From positions 124,001-188,000 of the forward strand of contig NZ_JAECZC010000108.1 of the NCBI RefSeq assembly GCF_016056305.1: a DNA stretch of 64,000 nucleotides. Reading direction: 5' to 3'. The position numbers were made by a program, and so were the translations under genes. Source of the DNA: Amazonocrinis nigriterrae CENA67. Lineage in GTDB: Bacteria; Cyanobacteriota; Cyanobacteriia; Cyanobacteriales; Nostocaceae. Position 1 is the stretch's first letter, and every line of letters starts with the position of its first letter. Below the pieces are notes generated by a model. That model was not told the DNA's origin and did not search any database. It saw nothing but the letters and a program-made list of their open reading frames with translations. Below are positions 55,559-64,000 of the stretch, piece by piece.

Positions 55559-57244
55559 ATGTCAGAGAATTTAAGAAGCCAAGTAGTGACGCAAGGAGTG
55601 CAGCGATCGCCAAATCGAGCTATGCTGCGTGCAGTAGGTTTTAAAGACGAAGATTTCAACAAAGCCATAGTCGGTATAGCCAACGGCTACAGTACAATCA
55701 CCCCCTGCAACATGGGAATCAATCAACTAGCCCAAAGAGCAGAAATAGGCATCAAAAATGCTGGGGCAATGCCGCAAATATTTGGCACAATCACCATCAG
55801 CGACGGAATTTCTATGGGAACCGAAGGGATGAAATATTCCCTCGTATCACGGGAAGTCATTGCAGACTCCATAGAAACCGCCTGTAGTGGGCAAAGCATG
55901 GACGGAGTACTAGCCATAGGTGGTTGCGATAAAAACATGCCAGGGGCAATGCTAGCGATCGCTCGTATGAATATCCCTGGTATCTTCGTCTACGGTGGCA
56001 CAATTAAACCCGGTCACTACAACGGACGCGACTTAACCGTTGTCAGTTCTTTTGAAGCCGTTGGTGAATACAGTGCAGGCAAAATTGACGAAAAAGAACT
56101 ATTAGCAGTAGAAAGTCAGGCTTGTCCTGGGGCAGGTTCCTGCGGTGGCATGTACACAGCTAACACCATGTCCTCAGCTTTCGAGGCCATGGGCATGAGT
56201 TTACCTTATTCCTCCACAATGGCAGCAGAAGATGCCGAAAAAGCCGACAGTACAGAAAAATCAGCTTTTGTTCTGGTCGAAGCCATCAGAAAGCAAATCT
56301 TACCCAGGCAAATTATTACCCGCAAATCCATAGAAAATGCCATTAGTGTCATCATGGCTGTGGGTGGTTCCACCAATGCCGTCTTGCATTTTTTGGCCAT
56401 CGCCCGTGCTGCCGAAGTAGAGTTAACATTGGATGACTTTGAAACCATCCGCGCCCGTGTGCCAGTTTTATGTGATTTGAAACCAAGCGGTAGATATGTA
56501 GCCACAGATTTACATAAAGCTGGTGGTATTCCCCAAGTGATGAAAATGCTACTACAGCATGATTTACTACATGGCGACTGCTTGACCATTAGTGGTCAAA
56601 CCATAGCTGAAGTCTTGGTAGATATACCAACAGAACCACCTGCTGACCAAGATGTGATTCGTCCGTGGGATAATCCGATGTATTCTCAAGGACACCTAGC
56701 GATTCTCAAAGGGAATTTGGCAACAGAAGGTGCTGTAGCGAAAATAACTGGAGTCAAAAAGCCAGTAATAACTGGGCCAGCACGGGTGTTTGAATCAGAA
56801 GAAGCTTCCTTAGAGGCAATTTTGGCAGGAAAGATTCAACCGGGTGATATTTTGGTGATTCGCTACGAAGGCCCCAAAGGAGGGCCAGGGATGCGGGAAA
56901 TGTTGGCACCGACTTCAGCAATTATTGGTGCTGGTTTAGGTGATGCTGTGGGGTTAATTACCGATGGCAGATTTTCTGGTGGTACTTATGGGATGGTAGT
57001 GGGTCATGTTGCACCAGAAGCGGCAGTTGGTGGTGCGATCGCGCTGGTAGTTGAAGGCGATAGTATTACCATTGATGCCCCTGCACGTTTATTGCAGTTA
57101 AATATCTCTGATGAAGAATTAGCTCGTCGCCGTGCTAATTGGCAACCCCCTGCACCACGTTACACCAAAGGTGTGTTAGCTAAATATGCTAAGTTGGTTG
57201 CTTCTAGTAGTCTTGGTGCTGTCACTGATTTGGATTTGTTTTAA
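55559..57244 (+). CDS. ilvD: Dihydroxy-acid dehydratase
   Basis: 561 aa from the ATG at 55559 ([27 protein letters not shown]); the frame is open slightly upstream but the length and start fit the family. Iron-sulfur cysteines are in [16 protein letters not shown] and [17 protein letters not shown]. Substrate and metal motifs include [17 protein letters not shown] and [14 protein letters not shown]. It converts dihydroxy-isovalerate and -methylvalerate to the 2-oxo acids in valine, leucine and isoleucine synthesis. It stands alone. Confidence 0.97.
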   Translation: MSENLRSQVVTQGVQRSPNRAMLRAVGFKDEDFNKAIVGIANGYSTITPCNMGINQLAQRAEIGIKNAGAMPQIFGTITISDGISMGTEGMKYSLVSREVIADSIETACSGQSMDGVLAIGGCDKNMPGAMLAIARMNIPGIFVYGGTIKPGHYNGRDLTVVSSFEAVGEYSAGKIDEKELLAVESQACPGAGSCGGMYTANTMSSAFEAMGMSLPYSSTMAAEDAEKADSTEKSAFVLVEAIRKQILPRQIITRKSIENAISVIMAVGGSTNAVLHFLAIARAAEVELTLDDFETIRARVPVLCDLKPSGRYVATDLHKAGGIPQVMKMLLQHDLLHGDCLTISGQTIAEVLVDIPTEPPADQDVIRPWDNPMYSQGHLAILKGNLATEGAVAKITGVKKPVITGPARVFESEEASLEAILAGKIQPGDILVIRYEGPKGGPGMREMLAPTSAIIGAGLGDAVGLITDGRFSGGTYGMVVGHVAPEAAVGGAIALVVEGDSITIDAPARLLQLNISDEELARRRANWQPPAPRYTKGVLAKYAKLVASSSLGAVTDLDLF

Positions 57245-57284
57245 AAGGGAGATGAGGGGGATGAGGGGGATGAGGGGGATAATT

Positions 57285-57356
57285 TTTCACTCCTAACTCC
57301 CAACTCCTAACTCCCCACTCCCCACTCCCCACTCCCCACTCCCTACTCCCTACTCT
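57285..57356. repeat. Tandem heptamer array between convergent genes
   Basis: About ten units drift from ACTCCTA through ACTCCCC to ACTCCCT. They lie between ilvD and the amine-oxidase gene and just enter the end of the latter. 57246-57275 also has three GGGGATGA-type units. Confidence 0.85.
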
Positions 57357-59026
57357 TCAGTCAAGTCCTCAGAAAAACGCTGATGTCTGGGAATTTTGCG
57401 ATACCGATGTGGTTGATAATTATTAATTGGCTGTTGCTGTAGAGTACGGGGATTTTGCAAACCTAAATCTTTGAGGATTCTCTTGGCTGCAACTTCACCT
57501 GTTTGACAGCCGCCTTCCATATAACCTTGATAAGATTCAGAGCAGTGTTCCCCAGCAAAAAATAAATTGCCTACACGTTTTTGTTCAACTCCAGCTATTG
57601 TTGTCCACTGTCCTAGCAAATAGCAGCTATAGGAGCCTTGTGTATACTGTTCACCAGGCCAATAGGCGCGAATGGCTTGGCCTTGGCGCTGGTTTGTAAT
57701 TCCGGGGAAAATCTGCTCTAATTGTGGCAGCAATATTTGGGCTTGAGATTCTGCTGAACCCTTGCCCAAAGATAAACCATTTTGACCACCAGTAAACTGA
57801 GTAATCACACCTTTGGGGCCGGGTTGGTAGCGGCTGGCTTCCCAAGTGTTTTGGTAGCCTGTATCAATAAAGGTTGCTGCGGTTGAATTATAGCGAGTCC
57901 GCCAGAATTTTTGTTGATAGCCTGTAATTAATTTCGCATTCGTGCCATATCCTAATTCTGCGATCGCTTTTTGTTTGACTGGTGGTAGATTGACATTCAG
58001 CGCCACTAAGCGTAAAGTGCTAAAAGGCAATGTCAGTAAAATTTTTTCATAGGTACGATTAAAAGTTCTATAGCCAGACCGTAAACTAACTCGATAGCGA
58101 CCATCTGGACGAATACTAATAGCTTCTAATTCTGTATCTATTTCGATACTATTTGCTAAAGAATTTGCTAACAGACGGGGTACTTGTTCGTTACCACCAC
58201 GAATGGTGTAACGTTCATCGCTTTCCCCATAAACTGAAAATTCATCAGTATTAGTACCAATCAAAAACAGCAGATTTAAACAAGATTGTTCTGCTGCGTC
58301 TCGACCATATTCAGCAGTGTAAGCAACATCCAGCATTTCTTGCAGTATTGGATGAACTTGTGCTTGTGCTAAATACTGTGTAATTGATGTATGATCTAAA
58401 GCGATCGCTGCTTGATTGTGAGAACGATAATTTACAGATTCATCACCAATAGCAGCTAAATCTTGTTCAATTTTCTCTGCTAAAGGAATGAAGTAAGTAA
58501 TAATTTCTAATTCGGAAATTTTACGTCCTTGAAAATACCATGTTTCTTTGACTAATCCTTCATCAGCAGCACTTAAATCAGCTATTGTTAAACCTAGTTC
58601 TGTCGCTAATGTTTGCAAACTTGTATGATCTGTATCAACAAATTCTCCACCGATTTCTACCGTAATGCCAGTACTTGCTGCGTTCGGTAAACTACGTATT
58701 CGACCACCGACAAGGTTCCTAGCCTCAATGATGTCTACAGGAACTCCAGCTTGCCGCAGGCGGTATGCAGCAGTTAATCCAGCAATTCCTGCACCCACTA
58801 CCAGCACTTTAGGAATCGTGGCAAAAGCAGTAGAATTACGTGCATTACGCCAAGTAACCGTAGCAAATGCACTTGCTAATCCCAAACCTCCGTAAAGTAT
58901 TCGCCGACGATTAGTTTTTTGTTTTAAAATATCAACTAATTCATCCGTGGGAATACCCATTTTAATCGATGCTCTCGCAATCTTATAAGCGCGTCGCAAA
59001 GATACTAACATTGCAGACCTAGCCAT
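57350..59026 (-). CDS. Flavin amine oxidase (L-amino-acid/monoamine oxidase family)
   Basis: 558 aa from the ATG at 59026; a GTG three codons upstream is too close to the AGAGG site. A twin-arginine-like N-terminus (NRRRILYGGLGLASAFATV, ~42-60) suggests export. FAD fold: KVLVVGAGIAGLTAAYRLRQ, then VDIIEARNLVGGRIRS. The C-terminal FAD motif is LFFAGEHCSESYQGYMEGG. It oxidises an amine or L-amino acid to imine with H2O2 release; the substrate is unknown. It is divergent from the P450 gene with 90 bp between, so they could share control. Confidence 0.9.
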   Translation of the reverse strand: MARSAMLVSLRRAYKIARASIKMGIPTDELVDILKQKTNRRRILYGGLGLASAFATVTWRNARNSTAFATIPKVLVVGAGIAGLTAAYRLRQAGVPVDIIEARNLVGGRIRSLPNAASTGITVEIGGEFVDTDHTSLQTLATELGLTIADLSAADEGLVKETWYFQGRKISELEIITYFIPLAEKIEQDLAAIGDESVNYRSHNQAAIALDHTSITQYLAQAQVHPILQEMLDVAYTAEYGRDAAEQSCLNLLFLIGTNTDEFSVYGESDERYTIRGGNEQVPRLLANSLANSIEIDTELEAISIRPDGRYRVSLRSGYRTFNRTYEKILLTLPFSTLRLVALNVNLPPVKQKAIAELGYGTNAKLITGYQQKFWRTRYNSTAATFIDTGYQNTWEASRYQPGPKGVITQFTGGQNGLSLGKGSAESQAQILLPQLEQIFPGITNQRQGQAIRAYWPGEQYTQGSYSCYLLGQWTTIAGVEQKRVGNLFFAGEHCSESYQGYMEGGCQTGEVAAKRILKDLGLQNPRTLQQQPINNYQPHRYRKIPRHQRFSEDLTEE

Positions 59027-59116
59027 TGAGGGCACCTCTATTGTTGATAAGTTTTAAATATTATTAATTCATCTTAAACAAAGTTATTTTTTGTGACAAG
59101 CTAATTCAATTAACAT

Positions 59117-60436
59117 ATGACCAAAGAGCAACTACTACCACCAGGAAGTTTCGGTCTACCTTTTTTAGGTGAGACACTTGGCTTTATTTCTGATCCTTAC
59201 CGCTTTGTTAACAAGCGCTATCGCCAATACGGGCCGATCTTTAAAACTAATCTTCTTGGCAAACCCACTGTAGTGATAGCAGGGCCAGAAGTAGTTGAAT
59301 TTGTACTTGCCAAACATATGGAGTATTTTTCTTGGCGTGAGGGATGGCCCAAGAATTTCAAAACCTTGTTAGGTGAATCACTGTTTCTGCAAGATGGAGA
59401 GGAACACCGTAAAAACCGTCGCCTGATGATGCCAGCGCTACATGGGCCAGCATTGGCAAATTATGTAAGCAAAATGGAGAATATTACACTTGGTTATTTG
59501 AAAAAATGGGAGGAGAAACAAGAATTTACTTGGATGGACGAATTTAAACAACTAACATTTGATATTGCTAGTCAGTTATTGATAGGTACTAATGCTGGTT
59601 CTGATAATCAGCGATTTAGTCAGTTATTTAAAGACTTGACAAATGGTTTTTTTGCGATTAATCCCCTACCTTTACCATTTACTACACTGGGTAAAGCTAT
59701 AGCAGCTCGCAATCAGATTCTAGAATATATTGCCAAAGTTGTTAAAGAACGTCAGCAACATCCTACTAAAGACGCTTTGAGTTTATTAATACAAGCTAAA
59801 GATGAAGATGGTAACAGCTTAACTGAGAAAGAACTGATTGCCCAAGCAGTACTGTTAGTCTTTGCAGGACATGAAACTACAACTTCTATGCTGACTTGGA
59901 TATGTCTAGAATTGGCTAGGAATCCAGAAATTTTACAACGTGCTAGAGAAGAACAATTACAACTTGCGAGTAAAGGTGGTTTAGACTTAGAACAATTAAA
60001 TCAAATGCCTTATTTAGAGCAAATTTTCTCGGAAGTTGAGAGACTTTATCCGCCTGTTAATGGGGGGTTCCGTGGTGTTGTCAAAGAGTTTGAATATAAT
60101 GGTTTTTATGTTCCAGCTGGTTGGCAATTGCTTTATTCAATAACCGTAACTCACCGCCTAGAGGAAATTTACCCTCAACCAGAACGTTTTGATCCAGACC
60201 GTTTCAGCCCCCAGCGTCAAGAAAATAAACAATATCCTTTTAGTTTAATTGGTTTTGGTGGTGGGCCACGCATCTGTATAGGCATAGCCTTTGCCAAAAT
60301 GGAAATGAAGATTGTTCTTGCCCATCTTCTACGTGGCTATCATTGGGAGATATTGCCTAATCAAAGTTTAGATATAGTGCGACTGCCCACGAATCACCCC
60401 AAAGATGGGTTGCGAGTTCGATTTCAGCCTCGGTGA
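59117..60436 (+). CDS. Cytochrome P450, CYP120-like
   Basis: 439 aa. Opens with the Pro-rich hinge LPPGSFGLPFLGETLGFI. I-helix oxygen-binding motif FAGHETTTSM, K-helix ExxR in SEVERLYPP, and haem-thiolate motif FGGGPRICIG (Cys ~386). The overall pattern resembles cyanobacterial CYP120, some members of which act on retinoids. No membrane anchor. ATG at 59117. The next gene starts eight bases after its stop. Confidence 0.93.
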   Translation: MTKEQLLPPGSFGLPFLGETLGFISDPYRFVNKRYRQYGPIFKTNLLGKPTVVIAGPEVVEFVLAKHMEYFSWREGWPKNFKTLLGESLFLQDGEEHRKNRRLMMPALHGPALANYVSKMENITLGYLKKWEEKQEFTWMDEFKQLTFDIASQLLIGTNAGSDNQRFSQLFKDLTNGFFAINPLPLPFTTLGKAIAARNQILEYIAKVVKERQQHPTKDALSLLIQAKDEDGNSLTEKELIAQAVLLVFAGHETTTSMLTWICLELARNPEILQRAREEQLQLASKGGLDLEQLNQMPYLEQIFSEVERLYPPVNGGFRGVVKEFEYNGFYVPAGWQLLYSITVTHRLEEIYPQPERFDPDRFSPQRQENKQYPFSLIGFGGGPRICIGIAFAKMEMKIVLAHLLRGYHWEILPNQSLDIVRLPTNHPKDGLRVRFQPR

Positions 60437-60444
60437 AATATTCT

Positions 60445-61218
60445 ATGGCATCTCAAGTAGACATACATTTGCCTGACGGAGTTTTGCAAGCTTTGCAAAA
60501 CTTCACAATTTTTGTTGGTGAAGGCGTTAATTCTTTCACCAACTCAGCACAACAAGTCGGAGAGTCTCTAAAGACAAACGCCACGCAAACGACTAATAAA
60601 GCAATTGATACAGTTACGACTTCTCTTGAGGAAGCTAAAGGTTCTCTAGAACAAAGTTGGCAAACAGCCGAACAAGTCAAGAATACAACATCGGCAGCAG
60701 TTAAAGATGCGATCGCTGAAGGTATTGGCGGAGTCATCACTGACTCTGTGAATAATTGGCTAATACAACACCCTACATTATTGCGACTGATTCAAATACT
60801 AAATTGGGCAGTTAATCATCCAATTATTAGTTTAGTAATTCTGCTTTTTGGTCTAGCTCTGATTTGGAGTATCATCAAAGCAATTATCCGCTTGATTGAA
60901 ACAGCAAGTTGGTCAATATTACAATTACCGTTAAAATTAATTTCCAGTTTTCTAAAAATTAGCTTTTTATCCTTGACCAAAGTTAGCAGTTTAGTTATTC
61001 AGAAAATAACACCTGCTAAACAAACTGATAATACACAACTTTTTCTACCTACAGATACTCAAATGCTTTCTCAAAATAAGCAGCAAAGATTAGCAGAAAT
61101 TTCTAACCGATTAGCAGTTATTCAACAAGAACAAAAAGAGCTTTTACAAGAAGCCGCAGACTTAATTGCATCAGATACAATGGATATAAAATTACCAAAA
61201 ATTAAATTAAGCAGGTAG
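60445..61218 (+). CDS. Membrane protein coupled to the P450 gene, unrecognised
   Basis: 257 aa from the ATG at 60445, preceded by GGTGA eight bases upstream; a GTG at 60433 overlapping the P450 stop is an alternative. Residues ~25-95 are an amphipathic, Thr/Ala-rich helix region (SLKTNATQTTNKAIDTVTTSLEEAKGSLEQ) like apolipoprotein/LEA-type repeats. Two hydrophobic segments follow (HPIISLVILLFGLALIWSIIKAII and LPLKLISSFLKISFLSL). A C-terminal coiled coil closes it (RLAEISNRLAVIQQEQKELLQEAADL). The family is not recognised. Its position suggests a common transcript with the P450. Confidence 0.75.
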   Translation: MASQVDIHLPDGVLQALQNFTIFVGEGVNSFTNSAQQVGESLKTNATQTTNKAIDTVTTSLEEAKGSLEQSWQTAEQVKNTTSAAVKDAIAEGIGGVITDSVNNWLIQHPTLLRLIQILNWAVNHPIISLVILLFGLALIWSIIKAIIRLIETASWSILQLPLKLISSFLKISFLSLTKVSSLVIQKITPAKQTDNTQLFLPTDTQMLSQNKQQRLAEISNRLAVIQQEQKELLQEAADLIASDTMDIKLPKIKLSR

Positions 61219-61318
61219 ATAATTTATACCAATTTAAAAAATGTTTGCGAGAGATACCTTCACAAAACCTAGACGCAGAAGGCGATTGACAATCTAAAAT
61301 CTAAAATCCAAAATACTA

Positions 61319-62230
61319 TTAGGTTCCATAAGTTGCTTGCAACCGTTGTAAAAGATATTCTCCTGCAAGGATGGGTGGATAAATAGACTGGTCTTTGTGA
61401 GAATCCAAACAAGCAATTTCTGTATCATCATTAGGATGACAGAAAAAAGCGATAGAATACCGCGACTGTTTCACCCTATTGTCATTGGGAATGATCACTC
61501 GATGTTTGGTTGAGCAAAAAATATGATTTGTCCATCTTTGCATTAAATCGCCAGTGTTGACCACTACTGTATCAGGAATTGAAGGGGCTGCAATCCACTC
61601 TCCTGAAGTTGTTTGCACTTCCAAACCTCCGACTTGATCTTGGAAAAGTAAAGTTATACTCCCATAATCAGAATGTTCACCCGCACGCACTTGTTCGGGT
61701 TTAGCTGGTATTTTTAATGGGGGATAGTGCAGCAATCGCAAGGTATGCTGTTGTTGATTGTGTCGTATAGTAAAAAAATCTTCTGGCAATTCCAACGCCA
61801 AAGCAAATACTTGCAAAACTGTGTTAGCAATTTCTGTGCAAGCTTCATAGAAGGCTATAATTGCAGGGTCTTTGGCTGGAGAAATCGAAGATACCTGGCG
61901 AGAAACTAATTCGGATTTACCTAAATTAAACGCTTCTTTTAAATCACCTGGTTTATTAGGGTCGAGGCGTTCTCTTTCAATACCAACATAACCTGTGTTG
62001 TTGAATTCATTACTCCAAGCTAGTTGCTGTTTGACTGTCAAAGGTAAATTGAAGAAAGATTCACTTTGGGTGAATACTTGCTGAACCAATTCTCTTGAGA
62101 TTCCTGGATTTTGCAAGTACATGAAGCCAATTTCATGACAAGCTTGATAAATTTGTTTGACTACAGTTTGCCGACTTTTTTGATCACCATTAGTGAAGGT
62201 AGCTAAATCAATTACTGGAATTGTAAACAT
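61319..62230 (-). CDS. 2-oxoglutarate/Fe(II)-dependent oxygenase, isopenicillin-N-synthase-like
   Basis: 303 aa. The N-terminal DIOX_N part opens IPVIDLATF. The catalytic iron ligands are in AGEHSDYGSITLL (HxD) and CSTKHRVI (distal His), with the 2-oxoglutarate RxS motif RYSIAFF. The family hydroxylates or desaturates small molecules; the substrate is unknown. ATG at 62230. It is isolated, with the long AT-rich gap upstream. Confidence 0.92.
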   Translation of the reverse strand: MFTIPVIDLATFTNGDQKSRQTVVKQIYQACHEIGFMYLQNPGISRELVQQVFTQSESFFNLPLTVKQQLAWSNEFNNTGYVGIERERLDPNKPGDLKEAFNLGKSELVSRQVSSISPAKDPAIIAFYEACTEIANTVLQVFALALELPEDFFTIRHNQQQHTLRLLHYPPLKIPAKPEQVRAGEHSDYGSITLLFQDQVGGLEVQTTSGEWIAAPSIPDTVVVNTGDLMQRWTNHIFCSTKHRVIIPNDNRVKQSRYSIAFFCHPNDDTEIACLDSHKDQSIYPPILAGEYLLQRLQATYGT

Positions 62231-62628
62231 ATAATCAGCTGTTTGACATCGCTATTACTAATATCAAAGCTTAGAATCTTTTTTCAGCACTCAATACCCT
62301 GTACCAGCAGTACCTGCCTTGAAAAATTAGGTGAGATAAATACCTGAACTTAACCGTATTAATTGATCAAATAAAATAATAATAATATAAACTTTTCATA
62401 AATTCTGTGATTTTACTAATAATATATTGCTTGATAAAATAAAAATATATATAATTTTTTATCTTAAATTAGCTCTGATTTTAACATTTATTATAAAAAC
62501 TCATAAATTTAAAAGTAAATTGACAGAAAAAATTTAATATTATCTAATATTTTAGATATTTAAAAGGCTGCTTTTGCATATTGTATAATAATTTAATTAA
62601 CTTTGCTATAAATAAAGTAGGCGAAATT
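62231..62628. other. AT-rich intergenic region
   Basis: 398 bp, very AT-rich between 62370 and 62580. No gene or clear hairpin. It must contain the promoters of the divergent oxygenase and cysC genes. The cysC frame is open back to 62581 but the extension lacks a ribosome site. Confidence 0.5.
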
Positions 62629-63162
62629 ATGAATTATTCAGGATTTACCCTATGGTTTACAGGATTTTCTGGTGCTGGTAAAACCACAATTTCAAAAGGC
62701 GTGGCATTGGAGTTAAAGGCACGGGGTTGTCGGGTAGAAGTATTAGATGGGGATACAGTTCGGACTTATTTGTCTTCTGAATTAGGATTTAGTAAAAAAG
62801 ACCGAGATACAAACGTTCGGCGAATTGGGTTTGTTTCTAGTCTGTTGAGTCGGAATCAGGTTATTGCTATTGTGGCTGCAATTAGCCCTTATAGAGATGT
62901 CCGCAACGAAGTACGACACATGAATCAGACCTTTGTTGAAGTTTATGTCAAAGCATCTTTAGAAGCTTGTGAACAACGGGATGTCAAAGGATTATACGCA
63001 TTAGCCAGAGCCGGAAAAGTTAAAGAATTTACAGGTATTGATAGTCCTTATGAAGAACCTTTAAATCCAGAAATTACTTGTAATACTCAATATGAAACTA
63101 TAAATGAAAGTATCGCAAAAGTAATCAAAGCACTAGAAGAATATGGCTATATACCAATTTGA
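62629..63162 (+). CDS. cysC: Adenylylsulfate (APS) kinase
   Basis: 177 aa from the ATG at 62629 (MNYSGFTLWFTGFSGAGKTT). P-loop GFSGAGKTT, then VEVLDGDTVRTYLSSELGFSKKDRDTN (APS-binding Asp-Gly-Asp and Arg), AAISPYRDVRNEVR and FTGIDSPYEEPLNPE. It phosphorylates APS to PAPS for sulfate reduction or sulfation. It stands alone here. Confidence 0.95.
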   Translation: MNYSGFTLWFTGFSGAGKTTISKGVALELKARGCRVEVLDGDTVRTYLSSELGFSKKDRDTNVRRIGFVSSLLSRNQVIAIVAAISPYRDVRNEVRHMNQTFVEVYVKASLEACEQRDVKGLYALARAGKVKEFTGIDSPYEEPLNPEITCNTQYETINESIAKVIKALEEYGYIPI

Positions 63163-63289
63163 ATGTTGGATTTAAAATTTTCTTTCGCATTCAGTTACTA
63201 TAAATCCATCTGTTGTAATTATTGTTTAAATCGGTTGACTGAAACCTAGTCTGATAAAGTATTTACACACTTTATTGTATTATTTTCTC

Positions 63290-64000
63290 ATGAGGAAATT
63301 CTCAGCTATTGCGATCGCAACTCCCATCTTGCTCATACTTCTTAACATGGCTAGTTTCCCAGGTATATCTGCACAATCTCAAGCAATTGACACATCCTCG
63401 CTTGTTTCTACAATCCCTGTTGCTCAAAGTGTTGACCTTGGACGCTCATTTAGAGAACTAGGTATAGAAGGTTCAATTCTAATTTACGACCAAAACAACA
63501 AAAAGTTCTACGAACATAACGCTGCTCGCAACTCACAAGCATTCTTTCCCGCTTCAACTTTTAAAATTTTTAATTCTCTGGTAGCGTTAGAAACTGGCGT
63601 CATTAAAGATGACGTAGCTGTATTGACTTGGGACGGCATTCAACGCCAAATTCCTGCTTGGAACCAAGACACGAATATCCGCCAAGCTTTCAAAAATTCA
63701 ACAGTATGCTTTTATCAAGTATTGGCGAGGAAAATCTGTCATGAACGGATGCAGAAATTTATCAATCAAGTTGGCTATGGGAACCGTCAAATTGGTACAC
63801 CTGAACAGATTGATCGATTTTGGTTAGAAGGGCCACTGCAAATTACACCCAGACAACAAATTGAGTTTATGCAACGTCTATATCGCCAAGATTTACTATT
63901 TTCTCAACGTACTTTCGATTTAGTTAAAGATATTATGGTCTTTGAAAGCACCCCAAACTATGTACTGCGAGGAAAAACAGGTTGGGCAACTAGTGTTAAT
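63290..64000 (+). CDS. Class D (OXA-like) beta-lactamase family protein, 3' end outside window
   Basis: 237 codons are seen, running off the right edge. ATG at 63290. Signal peptide (FSAIAIATPILLILLNMASF, cleavage near SAQS). Active-site motifs of class D enzymes: PASTFK (Ser89, Lys92), STV (137-139), YGN in QVGYGNRQIG, FWLEGPLQITP, and KTG (229-231) in LRGKTGWA. Chromosomal OXA-like enzymes are known in cyanobacteria; a beta-lactamase or penicillin-binding sensor role fits. The second motif is STV rather than the usual SxV with Ala, which still fits SxV. Confidence 0.92.
   Translation, partial: MRKFSAIAIATPILLILLNMASFPGISAQSQAIDTSSLVSTIPVAQSVDLGRSFRELGIEGSILIYDQNNKKFYEHNAARNSQAFFPASTFKIFNSLVALETGVIKDDVAVLTWDGIQRQIPAWNQDTNIRQAFKNSTVCFYQVLARKICHERMQKFINQVGYGNRQIGTPEQIDRFWLEGPLQITPRQQIEFMQRLYRQDLLFSQRTFDLVKDIMVFESTPNYVLRGKTGWATSVN

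Overview
The window is chromosomal DNA of a filamentous, probably heterocyst-forming cyanobacterium of the Nostocales. The evidence is the very frequent GCGATCGC (HIP1) octamers, NDH-1 CO2-uptake genes, a ferrochelatase with a chlorophyll-binding tail, a DevBCA-type exporter, abundant tandem heptanucleotide repeats between genes, and large signalling proteins with caspase, STAND and WD40 domains. I cannot name the species.

Layout. 1-2562 (minus): a two-partner secretion pair, TpsB transporter plus the start of a TpsA filamentous haemagglutinin-like protein, preceded by a small degenerate CRISPR array without cas genes. 3119-22155 (minus): a devBCA-like exporter operon, an MFS exporter and a hybrid NRPS-PKS cluster. 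The cluster encodes a glycine-type NRPS with a fatty-acyl-AMP ligase and a luciferase-like monooxygenase (FAAL-ACP-LLM-C-A-PCP), a KS-AT-ACP polyketide synthase, a PLP-dependent alpha-oxoamine synthase, a coiled-coil protein and an O-carbamoyltransferase. The simplest reading is that a fatty acid is activated, oxidised, joined to glycine, extended with malonate, released by condensation with an amino acid, carbamoylated and exported. 22344-25684: an RTX/crystallin protein and an HTH-AAA conflict-system-like ATPase.

26138-31900 (minus): a CO2-uptake operon ndhF - beta-carbonic anhydrase - ndhD - CO2 hydration protein. 32566-41770: a DUF4126-like membrane protein, hemH, a methyltransferase, a small membrane protein, an Rpn/DUF2887 nuclease-like gene with a partial downstream duplication, dnaG, and a cell-wall amidase-like protein missing key catalytic residues. 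41771-43100 has no large gene but is highly structured: a strong promoter, a hairpin-ended candidate small RNA, and a 65-residue single-TM protein. The protein's mRNA leader is complementary to the start of that RNA and hides its ribosome-binding site in a 12-bp stem, a layout reminiscent of type I toxin-antitoxin loci.

43561-48828: a truncated DRE-TIM (homocitrate/isopropylmalate synthase-like) enzyme, an IS605 TnpB remnant, an AprA-like flavoprotein with its ferredoxin partner, and a flavin monooxygenase of the NtaA/SnaA/DszA type. 49499-54968: a 1724-residue caspase-STAND-WD40 protein overlapping a convergent secreted protein. 55559-64000: ilvD, a flavin amine oxidase, a cytochrome P450 with a coupled membrane protein, a 2-oxoglutarate oxygenase, cysC and the start of a class D beta-lactamase-like gene.

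At least three families of small non-autonomous inverted-repeat elements are present, two copies each. One family has perfect 10-bp target duplications, one has 4-bp duplications and one has TA-flanked ends. Positions and translations were read by eye; no database search was possible.
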